A program made the translations under genes and the position numbers. Below are positions 1-11,254 of a stretch of 64,000 nt of DNA, in pieces. The stretch covers positions 5,332,001 through 5,396,000 of the forward strand of contig CM082591.2 of assembly GCA_040954595.2 (NCBI GenBank), read 5' to 3'. The notes beneath the pieces were generated by a model. That model made no database searches, was not told the origin of the DNA, and was given only the letters and a program-made list of their open reading frames with translations. Position 1 is the first letter of the stretch; every line of letters begins with the position of its first letter. The DNA is from Balanoglossus misakiensis (lineage: Eukaryota > Hemichordata).

Positions 1-827
1 GCCCCGGCCAGCAGTGCACTAGTTTGACAGAAGGTATGGAGTGTAAGAAGACAGATGGTGCAGACTTAGTTGAGTATGAGCTGGCAACAAGCATCCCAGT
101 GGCGAATAGGGCGGAAACTGAACAGAGTACATCCCAAGGGCAACTGCTAAGCCCTAGTCTGAAATTCCTGGAAATTGAACCCAACCCTGGTAGCAAAATT
201 GTGCCTGTTTACCCAGAAATTACCACTACTGAAGTGGCGGCAACCAGTGGCGTGGAAGAAGCCGGCGACGAGGGGATGGTTGACAATATCCTCTACGATT
301 CAATGGAAAACATGGTAAAAGATGTCTATGATGATGGCATGACTCTTGGCAATAGTGATCCTTTGACAGAAGGGGACACAGGACAATCAAACAACATGCA
401 CGACAATAGTCACGACGGAGACGGTGTCTTCAGGAATGAAAACAGAGAGCAAATTGCCAAACAATCTGGCGTTGATGATAAGAGAAGAGATATGTCCTTA
501 CCTGCAGCAGACATGGTTGACAATGTTATCTATGAGTCAATAGACAACGACCTAGACGATGGCGTTCAGGATGATTCGCCTAATACTAAACCGGTTTCCA
601 TGAACGTTACTCACAGACACGACCCCTCGAAGGAAACTACTGCAGACCAAGCCAAAGGCAAAATGGGTTACCTGGCAAAGTTTGGACAGAAGGTGATGCC
701 GGATGAACTTTCTCCTAGGTCCATTACGTCTCCCAAAGAGCTAGACGAACCGTCTAATGTCGATGGAGCCAGAGTTAGTAACAGGGAAGGTCATTTTGGA
801 TACGGACCGGAAGTAACTGACGTGTAG
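1..827 (+). CDS. Receptor A, partial: 3' tail exon of an SRCR/WSC/CUB/CCP-family receptor
   Basis: The frame is open from the left edge to the TAG at 825-827, about 275 residues, so only the 3' end of a gene is present and its exon start is outside or at the edge. No domain, signal peptide or membrane segment is visible; the composition is acidic and polar, as in a cytoplasmic tail. Assignment rests on two copies of a motif, MVDNILYDS and MVDNVIYES, that recurs in the tails of receptors C and H further right. A further tyrosine lies in KDVYDDG. Each motif has the NxxY core that PTB-domain adaptors can bind, but binding here is inference. It lies on the same strand as C, with the minus-strand sulfatase between them. 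The ectodomain should lie left of the window. The coding call is fairly sure; the receptor identity depends on the shared motif. Confidence 0.7.
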   Translation, partial: PGQQCTSLTEGMECKKTDGADLVEYELATSIPVANRAETEQSTSQGQLLSPSLKFLEIEPNPGSKIVPVYPEITTTEVAATSGVEEAGDEGMVDNILYDSMENMVKDVYDDGMTLGNSDPLTEGDTGQSNNMHDNSHDGDGVFRNENREQIAKQSGVDDKRRDMSLPAADMVDNVIYESIDNDLDDGVQDDSPNTKPVSMNVTHRHDPSKETTADQAKGKMGYLAKFGQKVMPDELSPRSITSPKELDEPSNVDGARVSNREGHFGYGPEVTDV

Positions 828-1663
828 ATATCCTATCATCTGACTAACCGGAAATTGAAAGTGAGGGCAGTCACATCGCTCACAGGGGTAGTCATTATGA
901 AGGGGTTAGCATATCACCGGGGATCGACATTGATTTGATTTTCAGTTATGGTAATACTGAGAAAACTATTCAGCTTCATGAAAAAATAGTATTGACAATA
1001 CGTTCATCCATCGAATTTAGTTTCAAGAAAGTTGTTATTGACATCAACATCCTTTCTCCCACCGGATTAAGCTTTAGGAAAATCCATTATTTTAACAATC
1101 TGTTCAACGCCACAGTCAGTTTCAAAGGTATTCATTTATTCAGCATTATGATACAGTATTATGACATGTCATAAATACATGATGTGATTTTAATAATTTT
1201 TGTTTATATTTGACGAGCTGCATTTTCTGCAGGATAAATGAGAAATAACGAACGATTGGTTTCACTGCCAACTGATCTACTATTGATAATGATTCCTCTT
1301 ATCCCAGACAGTGGTTCTTAATTGACTCAACACATTTTCTTTTACATGTTGAGTTTGATAATTGATTTGATTTTTGACTATATACATAATACATGATAAG
1401 CGCATGAATTGGTCATTATATTCCATTCTAAAGTCATAAACGCCATGCTAGTATATGTCACAGTGTGGGGTTTTTGATTTCACTTTATCGTCCCATGAAA
1501 ATCATAAACATAATCATAAAGAAAATAGTCATAATTAATGGTGTATTCACTTGTATACAGTGAATAGTCAAACATTTTGTTACATGCTGTCGTCATATGT
1601 CAGTCTGCTCCCTCCGAATATAGTCAAGACGATATATCACCACACTTTTAAATGTACAGCCAT
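828..1663. other. Non-coding gap between receptor A and the sulfatase
   Basis: Contains the 3' flank of receptor A and the 3' flank of the convergent sulfatase. It is AT-rich. An open frame at about 935-1174 has no recognisable domain and no splice support, and I do not call it a gene. No other structure seen. Confidence 0.5.
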
Positions 1664-4600
1664 CTAGCACCAACCCGGGGACCACACGCCACCAAAGTTA
1701 CTTGGGTGAGATTCTTCCGATGCATCTGGAAAGAATGAAGGGGTACCATCCATGTAACTTTCGGCTCGTTCTTGGAGCTCTCGAACCTTCTCGGGCATAA
1801 CTTCTGACAAATCGTGTGTCTCTCTGGGGTCGTCTATAAGAAAATATGCAATTCATAAAAAAATAAGAAATTAGAGAAAACGCGAGTCTCATTATTGTGA
1901 AATGTCAGAAAACAGGTCCCAACTCATAAAAGGACCTTTGTCATAGCCCTTCAAAACATGGTGGAATAATATGTCATCCACAACCACAGGACTGTATTTT
2001 GCCATCAAACAAATCCGTGTAATAAACAGACCGTGTTTATAGCCAAATGCTTACTAATAAAGTATTTCACATAATCATTCCAAAACACGTATGAGCTCTA
2101 ACAAATACGAGTAATACAACCTGCTATATTGAATAACAGAGTTTTATTCTTTGGAACCGGTTCCACATCAGGAATGTCAGGGTCTTCTATCTCAGGAGGA
2201 GGAACCCAGCGATCTGTGATTAATACAATTTTCGTGCAGAGACAAAATTAGTGATTGATTTTATATACAGAAATGTCCATAGCAATAAATATTGGCTAGT
2301 AGAACTACGTCAATGCAAACAAAACATTATTATTTTAGTCAATGCACATAAAACATTATTATTTTTATACGTTTTAATAGTCATGTCTATATATAACATG
2401 AAGGTTCATGGTATTACCACAATTAGCAGGATTAGGCATACATGTTGTGTGGAAAATTACATACATGTACAAATAAAGTAACATTCCTACTCTACTCATA
2501 TGTTTACATTGGTAATGTTCCCAACCTTTCCATGATATTTTCTAATTTTCTACATGATTTGCATGCACTAACACGTACTGCTGTGAAGTTAGTGCCAGGT
2601 CTAAAGTTCAATTTTGATACCATGTGGTGATTAAGGCCAATATTTCGATTTTTGTTCTGTAAAACAGACTATATATACAATATTACCTTGTGGAGGTAGA
2701 TCCATAAGCCCGACAGTAACATCATGAGTTCCATATATCAGCTTGTAATCTCCACTTCTACGTATAACATGTATACAAGAATGCATTTTGTATAAATGGT
2801 TGCGAATATCACCACAATTAAACACTGATGTATGCGTCCATCTCTATAACACGTTATCTATTTATTTTGACCAATTTTACTGTCAAACGTGTTTAAATGT
2901 ATGTAACAAAGGGATGACTGTAAATAATATCATTTTAACAGACAAAAACTTACCTTATTGTGTAATCAACCAATTCCGGATGATGTGGATCTAAATGATG
3001 AAGTATTTCGTTTCTCGGAGACGGATCGCCCTTCGATATTGTGTCCCACACATCCAACCCATCTATACCAGCCGCTGTGGGAAAGAAATAAATGTATACG
3101 TCACATATGTAACCGATTTTACTATGGAAACTACAGATCTAACCAATCACAGATTGCATGTGCTAAACAAGGCCTTACAATCTTGTTATTTTTACACACA
3201 GCCAATTATACTTTTCATTTGTGAAATAATATGTTTTCTCACCTGGTGTACCGCCAGCAAGAGTCAATAAAGTAGGGAAAAGGTCAACCATGTCGATCAG
3301 TCTGTAAAAAATATGCGTGACAATACTTTGAGTCAAATTTGTGTTTAATAACAATGATAAACTGTTTCTAAATGTGTTTCAAAATTACCAAAGCTTTCGG
3401 GGCCCTTCTTGAAGTCTGCTTCTTGTCTACATGGCTCGAATGCAAATAAATCCATGTGATACAATTGTCATGTTTTAGACACTCACAAAGAGGCAATTCT
3501 CAATGTCACTTATGTAATTCCACAGAAGGTAGTTGGTGGTCGCAGTATCACATGTTTCTGGGGGCATGGAAGCTATTGTTTGATCAATAGACATAAATAC
3601 ATGCATTTGATTTCATTGTTACACATTGCCATGTGTTTGTTATACTCACTCATCATTAACGTAACCTGTCTTTTTCAGCATCTTTCCGTGAACAAACGCA
3701 TTTGATTTCAGAGCACCTTCGAAGGTTGTTGAACCGCCGCCTCTCAATGGCCAGTTTCTACCAAGTCTAACCCATGCACCATGCTTGATGACAACATTAA
3801 AAGATAATTATATGATATTCTGCATATTGCGAGATCTCTTTGGACTTAATTAATTACCAAGCAATTGGTTGCTAGCCGAGTATTAATACATTTTTTTATA
3901 TTTGATATAATAAGTAACTATCCAAGAGTAAATACTCGGCACGAAAGTGAGCTAAGGAGTTTTGCATTGGAGAGGCAGACATACAGACAAATGGACATTT
4001 TTAAGTTCAAAAACACAGACAGACAAACAAACAAACAAACAAAACCTGAATGACCAAGGCCCCTGTGTTAAACATTTACCAGATGAATTTCGATTACTCA
4101 CGTCAGTAAGGTATAAAAACAAGGTGTTTTTCCACATTTTTCTTTCCTTCAAAGCTGTTGTGATGTTGCCAACAGTTTCGTCTAACATGGTCATCAAACC
4201 TAATCCGAAGGGGAAAAAAATAACACGGTTTAACCGAGTTGCACCGACGGGCGCCCTTTACGGGCAAACATAGACATGTAAACAGACTAAGCGGTTCTTG
4301 TACTTCCGGTAGTATGGGGCAATCAAAATTCAACATCTGACACGACGAATGCGTTAAGCCAAGCTAGAAAGGGTCACTTTGCTAAATTAGTAAGCGATTA
4401 AATGACCAATGCTGCAATGACAGGGTTTTCGTAGAGTTGTTAGTCAAACTGACCGATCCATACTACCGGAAGTACGAGGTTGTAAGGTCACATAGGGGTC
4501 ATGAAAGTAGCATATGACTTCACCTCGAAAGCACTGTAATTCTGGCATTGTTGGTGTGGGCTCGTACATATCTCGATACTTGTCGGGAACCTAATGGAAA

Positions 4601-7600
4601 GAAAACTTATCATTTAGGTTTAAGGGATAAATTGGCCGATGAATCATAAACATGTTCACGAATTTCTTTGCTCTTTTCAACTTACTGCTGCGTGTCACAT
4701 AATATGTTAATTTTGCACTCACTAAAAATGTTCTATACACAGAACAAAGCATGCATGGTGAAATACGATTTTCACTTTAAATGTATCGCTGGATCGAATC
4801 CAAAACAGTCTCCAAAGAATTGCTTGACCATAGTTGAAAAAAAATTGACAGTTGAAATTTACTAAACATTACTTAAATAACTCGACTTTTATTATTTGTT
4901 TTGAGAATAGTACAAACAGTAAACTTTTGAAAGACATCATTACGTACCTTACACGGGGTATGCAAGGCAGTCGTTGGAAAGTAGAGAAACAATGGTTTAT
5001 CTGTGTCGTGATTTTCAATAATATCTATTGCTCTGTTATTGTAAAGGTACTGAGGAATGACAAATAAAGATGTACGATTAGTATCCCCTCATTACTAAAA
5101 CAGTTCACTGACAGGCCTAAATGTCACTGAATGGCGAATTCTTATTCATGTATGATATTCTAACGCATACCTTTCCTAATAGGGGTGTATACACACACTA
5201 CCTTTGAATCCAATAGATGATTTTCAGTCATCGCGAGATTCTGCGAGACTTGTTATTTACGAGTTGCTAGCCTGCCAAGGTTTGTAGGAACGTGGAATAG
5301 GCACAAGGTATAACAGGATGTGCCATGTGGTGTTTGTCCTGTTTCACATTTCCTCCAATTCAAACCGCCTAACCCACGCGAGATCTCGCATGGTCTCCTA
5401 AAATAATTAGAAAATGGTATATATCTGCAAACCAAACCTGTCCCAGGGAGCCGAACGGGAAACCATGGTTAAACAAACTCAATGTTACAGATATATGTTT
5501 AACCTTTTTACTTGAGATTATAATTTAACACCGTGCAAGAGAAGTCGGTATACGCACCGAGATATGGACACCTTCATCGTCACGGTGAATGGAAGTATTA
5601 TTATACAATGCCGGATAAGGGATGGGTTCCGCTGTCAAGAACAAGAAACTATGCTATCATGGCAATAATGAAACACAGCAACTGGTAAATTACCAACGCT
5701 GATATACTAGTAGTATTCAAAGAATGTAATCTTCTCGCACACATAGTCTATATAGTCTTTCATCCACGCTCGCTGATATCACCTACCATTCTTTTTCAGC
5801 TGAAAGATTTTTGAAAATTGAAGTGCGTTTAGTTCATCACTGGATTTCTCGTGTACGATTCGCTCAACGAACAAGTTTGTTTTTATATAAACTCCCAAGA
5901 TTTGTCGCGCAGCGTAACTGACCTGTTTCCGCTGGTGCCATTGTGTGGTCGAAGTAGTCAACCGAATAAGAGTGTGCCCCGAAGAATGAGTCGAAACCAC
6001 GATATGTCGGAGTCACATCCCATCTGCATGAGCCAAGATGCCACCTGATATCAACAGAAAACGTTTAATATAAATAACCATCTCTCTCCCTCTCTCCCGC
6101 TCTCTCCCCCTCTTTCATCTTCTCTCCCTCCCTTCTCTCTCTCTCCCACTCTCTTTGTCTGTCTTTGGTATAATATTCTCTGGCTTTAATGACAGTCACT
6201 CACTTCCCAATAGCATGGGTTGAATATCCTAGTGGTTTCAACAGTTCAGCTAGAGTGGTAAAGTTTCGTCGGAGATAACATCCTCGCTCTGGCCAAATTG
6301 AATTATACTGAATGTAAAAAACAACAACAATATGTTAACGACTATAACGATTCATTAACAGAAGAACAATGACTGATGAACCACATGTGCCTCGAAAAAG
6401 ATTTCTGGTTCGGATAGAAAGATAATGATGCTAGAACTCATTTCTAGGTGGAACATTCACTTGTCACTTTCCTGATGTCATCATGCGTGACACTGTGCAG
6501 GGTAGCCTGGTCTCCATACCCAGTGTGTTATAGATAGACTCACACACACTCGGATGTTGCTAATTAATGTGAATTATTAATCAACTATTGGCAATGCCCG
6601 GGTCATTGCTACGGCCATGCAATCAGTAGTGTGTGATTGACTTGACATGCAGATCTTAAAAATGGAAGATAGTTGACTCTGTGGACAGACCCTTGTGTGT
6701 GAGTCTATCTTAAACACACTGGGTATGGAGACCAGGCTATGTGCAGGGATGCTTATGCTAAAAATGTGTATGTGTAGAATTTAATCCATACTTTACTGCC
6801 ATACTTACTGCAAGTCCTGCTCGGTGTGGATAGTACCCTGTCAGAAGAGCCACTCGTGACCTGTGAAGAATATTCATGACATACATTCATTGATGCCACG
6901 AAAAGAAAAGAACTTTAAAATCAGAGACATAGCAGTTTACAAAACACAACGTTTCATTGTCTCAGTACTTTATAATGCCAATTAATAAAACTCAACTAGC
7001 AGAAAATATATAACACGGGGTGAAAATCACATCATATGCTGTGGATTTAAAAATTGTACGAAAAATGCTAAAATCTGATATCAGAAACATTAACAAAACT
7101 CATATTGATTGATTGTTACTTACGGTGTACATAACGTGTGTGAGTATGTGTTGTTTAGAATTACGCCAGCTCTTGCTAGCGCCTCCAAGTTTGGGGTTTT
7201 CACGAGAGGGTTATTGTAGGATATGTCTCCAACACCTGAACAAGAACGCAAGGTCAATTGAACACACCTCCAAAGCACATTCCTTTTGCAAATAAATCAT
7301 CAACGATTGCACTGTAAATGTCACCTTACCTGAAGAGCAGCCCATTACCAACACAATGTTGGGTGGCTTGTGTCCTGAAATAAATTAAAACTAAGTATAA
7401 ATTGTCTGCAAGAGAACTACATTGTTGTTAAACAGCACTGCTGGAAACAGTGTCTGGAAAGGGGCCAAATTCGAAGGGGTCAGTGGACATGAAGTAGCCA
7501 GACCCTTACCCATAGTCAAACAGATATGGGCAATACAGATAGAAAATATAAAACTATGGCAAATCTATGCTGAAATATCGTCTGGTTTACATGTTATATC

Positions 7601-7988
7601 GTCAAATGAACATGAATTAAAATATTTACCTTCGTCTGACTCATCGCTGTCAGTGTTTTCATCGGACTCAATCTCCGAGTCGAGCACACCTGTATGTGTA
7701 CATTCAAAGATAAGTCTCCTCACTTGGAGAAATTGGATCCTACAAACATTTACCAACAAACTAGCTAAAGCTTAGCACATGCGAATTAAGATCAACTGTC
7801 AGTAGTTTTTATCGTAATTGTAAAACGCTGATATTTTGACATACACTTTGAGTGAGGGTGCAGACTATTGCTTTCTAGTAGAGATTAAACAACGCGGACT
7901 TACCACCAACACCATCACCACCAGCGGAATCATCTGCCCAAACTGTCAGAATGGTGCATGCCGTCATTAAAACAACCAATAGTTTCAT
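1664..7988 (-). CDS. Arylsulfatase B-like protein, 17 exons, 522 residues, altered metal site
   Basis: Family role: hydrolysis of sulfate esters, lysosomal or secreted, on glycosaminoglycan-type substrates. Exons in coding order: 7904-7988, 7630-7689, 7330-7374, 7124-7235, 6809-6860, 6204-6307, 5923-6044, 5558-5631, 4948-5049, 4524-4590, 4102-4199, 3650-3783, 3243-3301, 2954-3074, 2687-2757, 2121-2213, 1664-1833. Phases agree at every join; human ARSB is 533 residues. Start ATG 7986-7988 gives a signal peptide ([18 protein letters not shown]), then an acidic linker (about 30-48). The formylglycine motif CTPSR is intact at 99-103, followed by ALLTG; KWHLG at 153-157, LHTP at 247-250, NWPLRG at 317-322 and [12 protein letters not shown] also match ARSB/ARSI/ARSJ. 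Odd: the usual Asp-Asp after NIVLV is Cys61-Ser62, the Asn of the DN pair is His308, and the Lys after NWPLRG is Gly324. It may be a non-catalytic paralogue. Introns hold two MITEs. Confidence 0.9.
4290..4507. mobile_element. MITE family 1, copy a
   Basis: Inverted-repeat element in sulfatase intron 10. The left end reads as TGTACTTCCGGTAGTATGG and the right end as its mirror CCATACTACCGGAAGTACGA, then AAGGTCAC and GGGGTCATG. The interior (GGCAATCAAAATTCAACA) matches copies at 17460, 25800 and 40045. No coding capacity, so it is a non-autonomous DNA transposon relic. Ends are approximate. Confidence 0.75.
6082..6165. repeat. CT-rich low-complexity tract
   Basis: An imperfect run of CTCTCTCCC units in a sulfatase intron, pyrimidine-only for most of its length. 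Simple sequence with no other function visible. Confidence 0.85.
6503..6739. mobile_element. MITE family 4 with about 45-bp terminal inverted repeats
   Basis: The left arm begins TAGCCTGGTCTCCATACCCA and the right arm ends with the mirror image, TGGGTATGGAGACCAGGCTA. The arms run on through CACTCACACAC-like sequence for about 45 bases. The element is about 237 bp, lies in the sulfatase intron between exons 5 and 6, and has no coding capacity. Only this copy was noticed in the window. Confidence 0.8.
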
Positions 7989-8433
7989 CGTGGATGGCAA
8001 GTATGAAATTTTGACTAACGTAGCGGGAAGGTATGGTACCTGTGACACCGGAAACAAGTTGATATCAAATAACATACAAATTAACAACCAACACGCACGC
8101 GCGCGCGCACATTCGTTAAGAACATTGTTCCCATTGCTCAAGCTTTACATATCCTACGGGTCATTTTTTAATCAGAATTCGAATTCGGACCTACCTTATT
8201 CAAGAAAGCCAAGGTACAGCAGCTCTCAGCCAGATCACCATTCGCCAAATGACTAGGCAGCTCAGATGTATCAGCCTCCTTCTGGGCTTGGGTGCTTATA
8301 CAAAATGCGATTGGGGCCTGGACTGTTTTATAACCACACGCAATGTTTATACATGTAGTACCTCTCTATAAGTATATAACCTCTTTACTGATAATTGCAA
8401 GGCTAGGGCACGGTAACCCCAATTGTTTGGTGA

Positions 8434-11254
8434 TTTGCATTGGCGCCACTGTTGGACACTGTCGACACCCTCTCCGTTTTTGAAAGCGTTCTTGCCCGTC
8501 GGCGGGAAATCGTGGTACTGAACGCAACGACAAAGTCCTGTTCAAATCAGGTGCATTTTCTCCTAGAGAAGACAAGCAACGCCGGTGGTAACGGTGGCAT
8601 CTTTGCACTAGAATTCAAGGGTAAGGATAACAATTTTGTGACATACACATGCAAATTCTACAATTTGCTACGTATTGCTTCATTATACGCTCCATCCGTT
8701 GCAGAGGCTGACCCTGACTGCCCCAATCCGATAGCCGTGGAAGGTTCAGGCGACGAGCGAATGTACGAGGTCGTTGAATTTTGCCCCTTGCATGGACACA
8801 ATGTATCAATAAAGTGCAAAGTTGGCTACAATTTGACTTCCGCACACGACACAATAACCTGCTTGGAAAATGGAACGTGGAGTGATTCATTCCCAGAGTG
8901 TACCCGTAAGTTATCATTATATGCGTACATATACGCGTATTGTCATTCTCAGTTGACAAGAAATAAACCGATGTATAAATTGCTGTCAGTCTCCAATTGT
9001 AAAATCAAAATAAACAGGAGTTATTGTGTTGTAAGTTTCACAAAGACATGTGTTGACACAGGAGAAAAGATTGGGTTGTGTGTCGTGTTGTTTTAGGTAA
9101 TGCATTCTTATCACTAAAATATTCATAGCAGTCTAGACGACAGGTGGCTTTTCAGTTTCGCCTTGAATGGGAAATGCAGACGCATTGTCTCCTTTTGACT
9201 GCGTTCACACAACATTCGATGGTCAGCACATTCCTTCTGCGTAGCTCCATCCGTTCTCATTGCAACAGTGTATCGTTGCAAACCACTGATAACGTTGGCT
9301 TTGTTTAACGTCTGTCACGCAGTAGTTAATTGTGGTGACCCAGGTGAAGTCAGTAACGCCACGAGAGAAGGGACATCGTTCGTATATCAAAGCATAGTGG
9401 AGTATACCTGTTATGATGGATTCCATGGCGGCGGTCAAATAACGTGCACTCTGCAGGGAATATGGACAGATCGTCCCAGCTGCCATCCATTCGGTAAGGC
9501 GAATGTGAAGACCATACCAGGGATGGTTCGTACAAGGTCAAAGTTTAGTAGACCATGTACACATGTGAATTGTGAACTGACATACTCAATTATTGCTATA
9601 ATAGAAAAATCACACATTTCCTATACTCGTGAAATGAGCTTTAATGAAGGTGCTCCATAAGTCAGTATGTGTACTTTTATGACTGCCAAACTTTTAAATT
9701 ACTTGAATCATTTATTATCAATGTAATTCTCCAATTTGGTCAAAATAATTGCAGGTTGTTCTGGTACGATGCCTCCATTTACAAATCAATCAAATAACGT
9801 TTTATTCCCCAGTCAACCATTTTAAATACAATAAAATGATCATTTTCATTTTAATAATATGCAGATACAACCCCAGGCACAGAACAGCCAAACTCCCAAG
9901 CGGGTGCTGGTGAGTAGTTAAACACGAAACTGTCATATACATGAAGGGAAGTATGGGGTCATTTTATTTATGGCCACATAATCGTTCGAACATGTTCAAC
10001 ACCAGATGTCGTTTTTAATCCGAGGAAATTTAAATGATCTGTTCGAGGCCTACTATCTCGACGCTAAGCAAGATCTCTCATTTCAGGTCTTGTTGCTGGA
10101 GTTGTAGTTGGGATGCTAGTGTGTATTGGAATCACAGCAGCTTCTGTCATAATTTACATCCGGAAAAGGTTGGCAAATCTCAGATGTCTCTTCATGTTAT
10201 CTGAAAATAATGTCTTAAAGGGAAACAAACTCGAAAAAAGTACTTCAACATAATACAAAATGTACATATTACACAACATTTACATTGAAGACTACCCATA
10301 TTTATGTCATTGAACCTAGCACAAATACATATGTGTCAGTTATTATACATATGTGGAACACTTATTTAAATGGACTGTTTCCTGTTTCCAGTTTTTAAAT
10401 TCGGCCCCTTGCCAATAGCTTATAGTGCCTCTGCTTAAATTTCCAGAAGGTCAAAATCCACGAAGGGATTTGTCAGTACCCCATTCGCCAATCAGCAATA
10501 CGACGACACCACTCAAGAAAACAATCAAAACCAGAGGGCAGATGATGTGACAAAAAGTGGGGAAGTCCACTCTTATGAAATGATAGATCCGGTTAGAGAG
10601 GATTATTCAAAGTTACACAGTGACAAGCATACAACTCAAGCGGAGTATAGCGAAGTGGATACGGGAGAAATAGTTCGCATCAGCCATCGTCCTGACATCA
10701 TCAAGGAAGCCGATAGAAGTCCAAAGAATTGTGACTATGCGTATGCCAATTCTGGTGTTGGTGACCAGGCTTCTGGGCATGATGACGTGAGCAAGGGAGG
10801 TGGGAAAATCCAACAATTGGAGACCGGACACGCTATCTCGCCTTCTGCATACGACTCGACAAATAGCGTGTTAGTGAACAACATTTCGTATGAGTCCGTT
10901 GACGATTTCACTTCTGGGTTTGTAGAAAATGCCATTTACGAGGGTAGCTCTGACGTGGAGCAAGACCGACGCAGTGAAAACCTAAAAAGAGTTGAAGATC
11001 CAAGATTGAGCTGTCAAAGTGAGACTTGTCGTGGAACCGACGGAATAAGGATATCGGAAGACACCAATATGGTGGACAACGTGGCCTACGAGTCGGCTGA
11101 CGTTGGCGAAGGTGACGGTGACGTGTACGCTGAAATCGATGACGCATACGGCGATAATGTCGACGCAGAGGGAAGTGTTGACAATATACTCTACGGGTCG
11201 GGAAGTGCTGGAAACCCCGATGATGTGGTGTATTTTGTTTTAGAGGAACCATGA
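8434..11254 (+). CDS. Receptor C, 5'-truncated: half CUB, two CCP, TM, long tyrosine-rich tail
   Basis: Exons: CUB C-terminal half 8434-8620, CCP1 8705-8905, CCP2 9323-9493, stalk 9865-9909, transmembrane 10087-10168, tail 10447-11254 (stop TGA). All joins keep phase 1, except transmembrane to tail, phase 2, as in paralogues D, E, H and I. The CUB fragment matches only the second half of the CUB exons of those genes, including the Cys-Ser pair. An in-frame TGA at 8431-8433 closes it, there is no ATG before 8761, and no SRCR, WSC or signal exon was found in the 450 bp left of it. The transmembrane stretch GLVAGVVVGMLVCIGITAA is followed by basic residues. The tail has YEMI-x6-YSKL (ITAM spacing), YSEV, four NxxY motifs (NNISYES, ENAIYEG, DNVAYES, DNILYGS), YAEI and a C-terminal VVYFVLEEP. 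A polyadenylation signal AATAAA lies at 11417-11422. It is either a recent 5' loss (a pseudogene in the making) or an assembly gap; the tail has no stops. Confidence 0.75.

Noticed and set aside
935-1174. 79-codon plus-strand frame downstream of receptor A
   Set aside because: No domain, no splice signals, no similarity to the paralogues; lies in a 3' flank.
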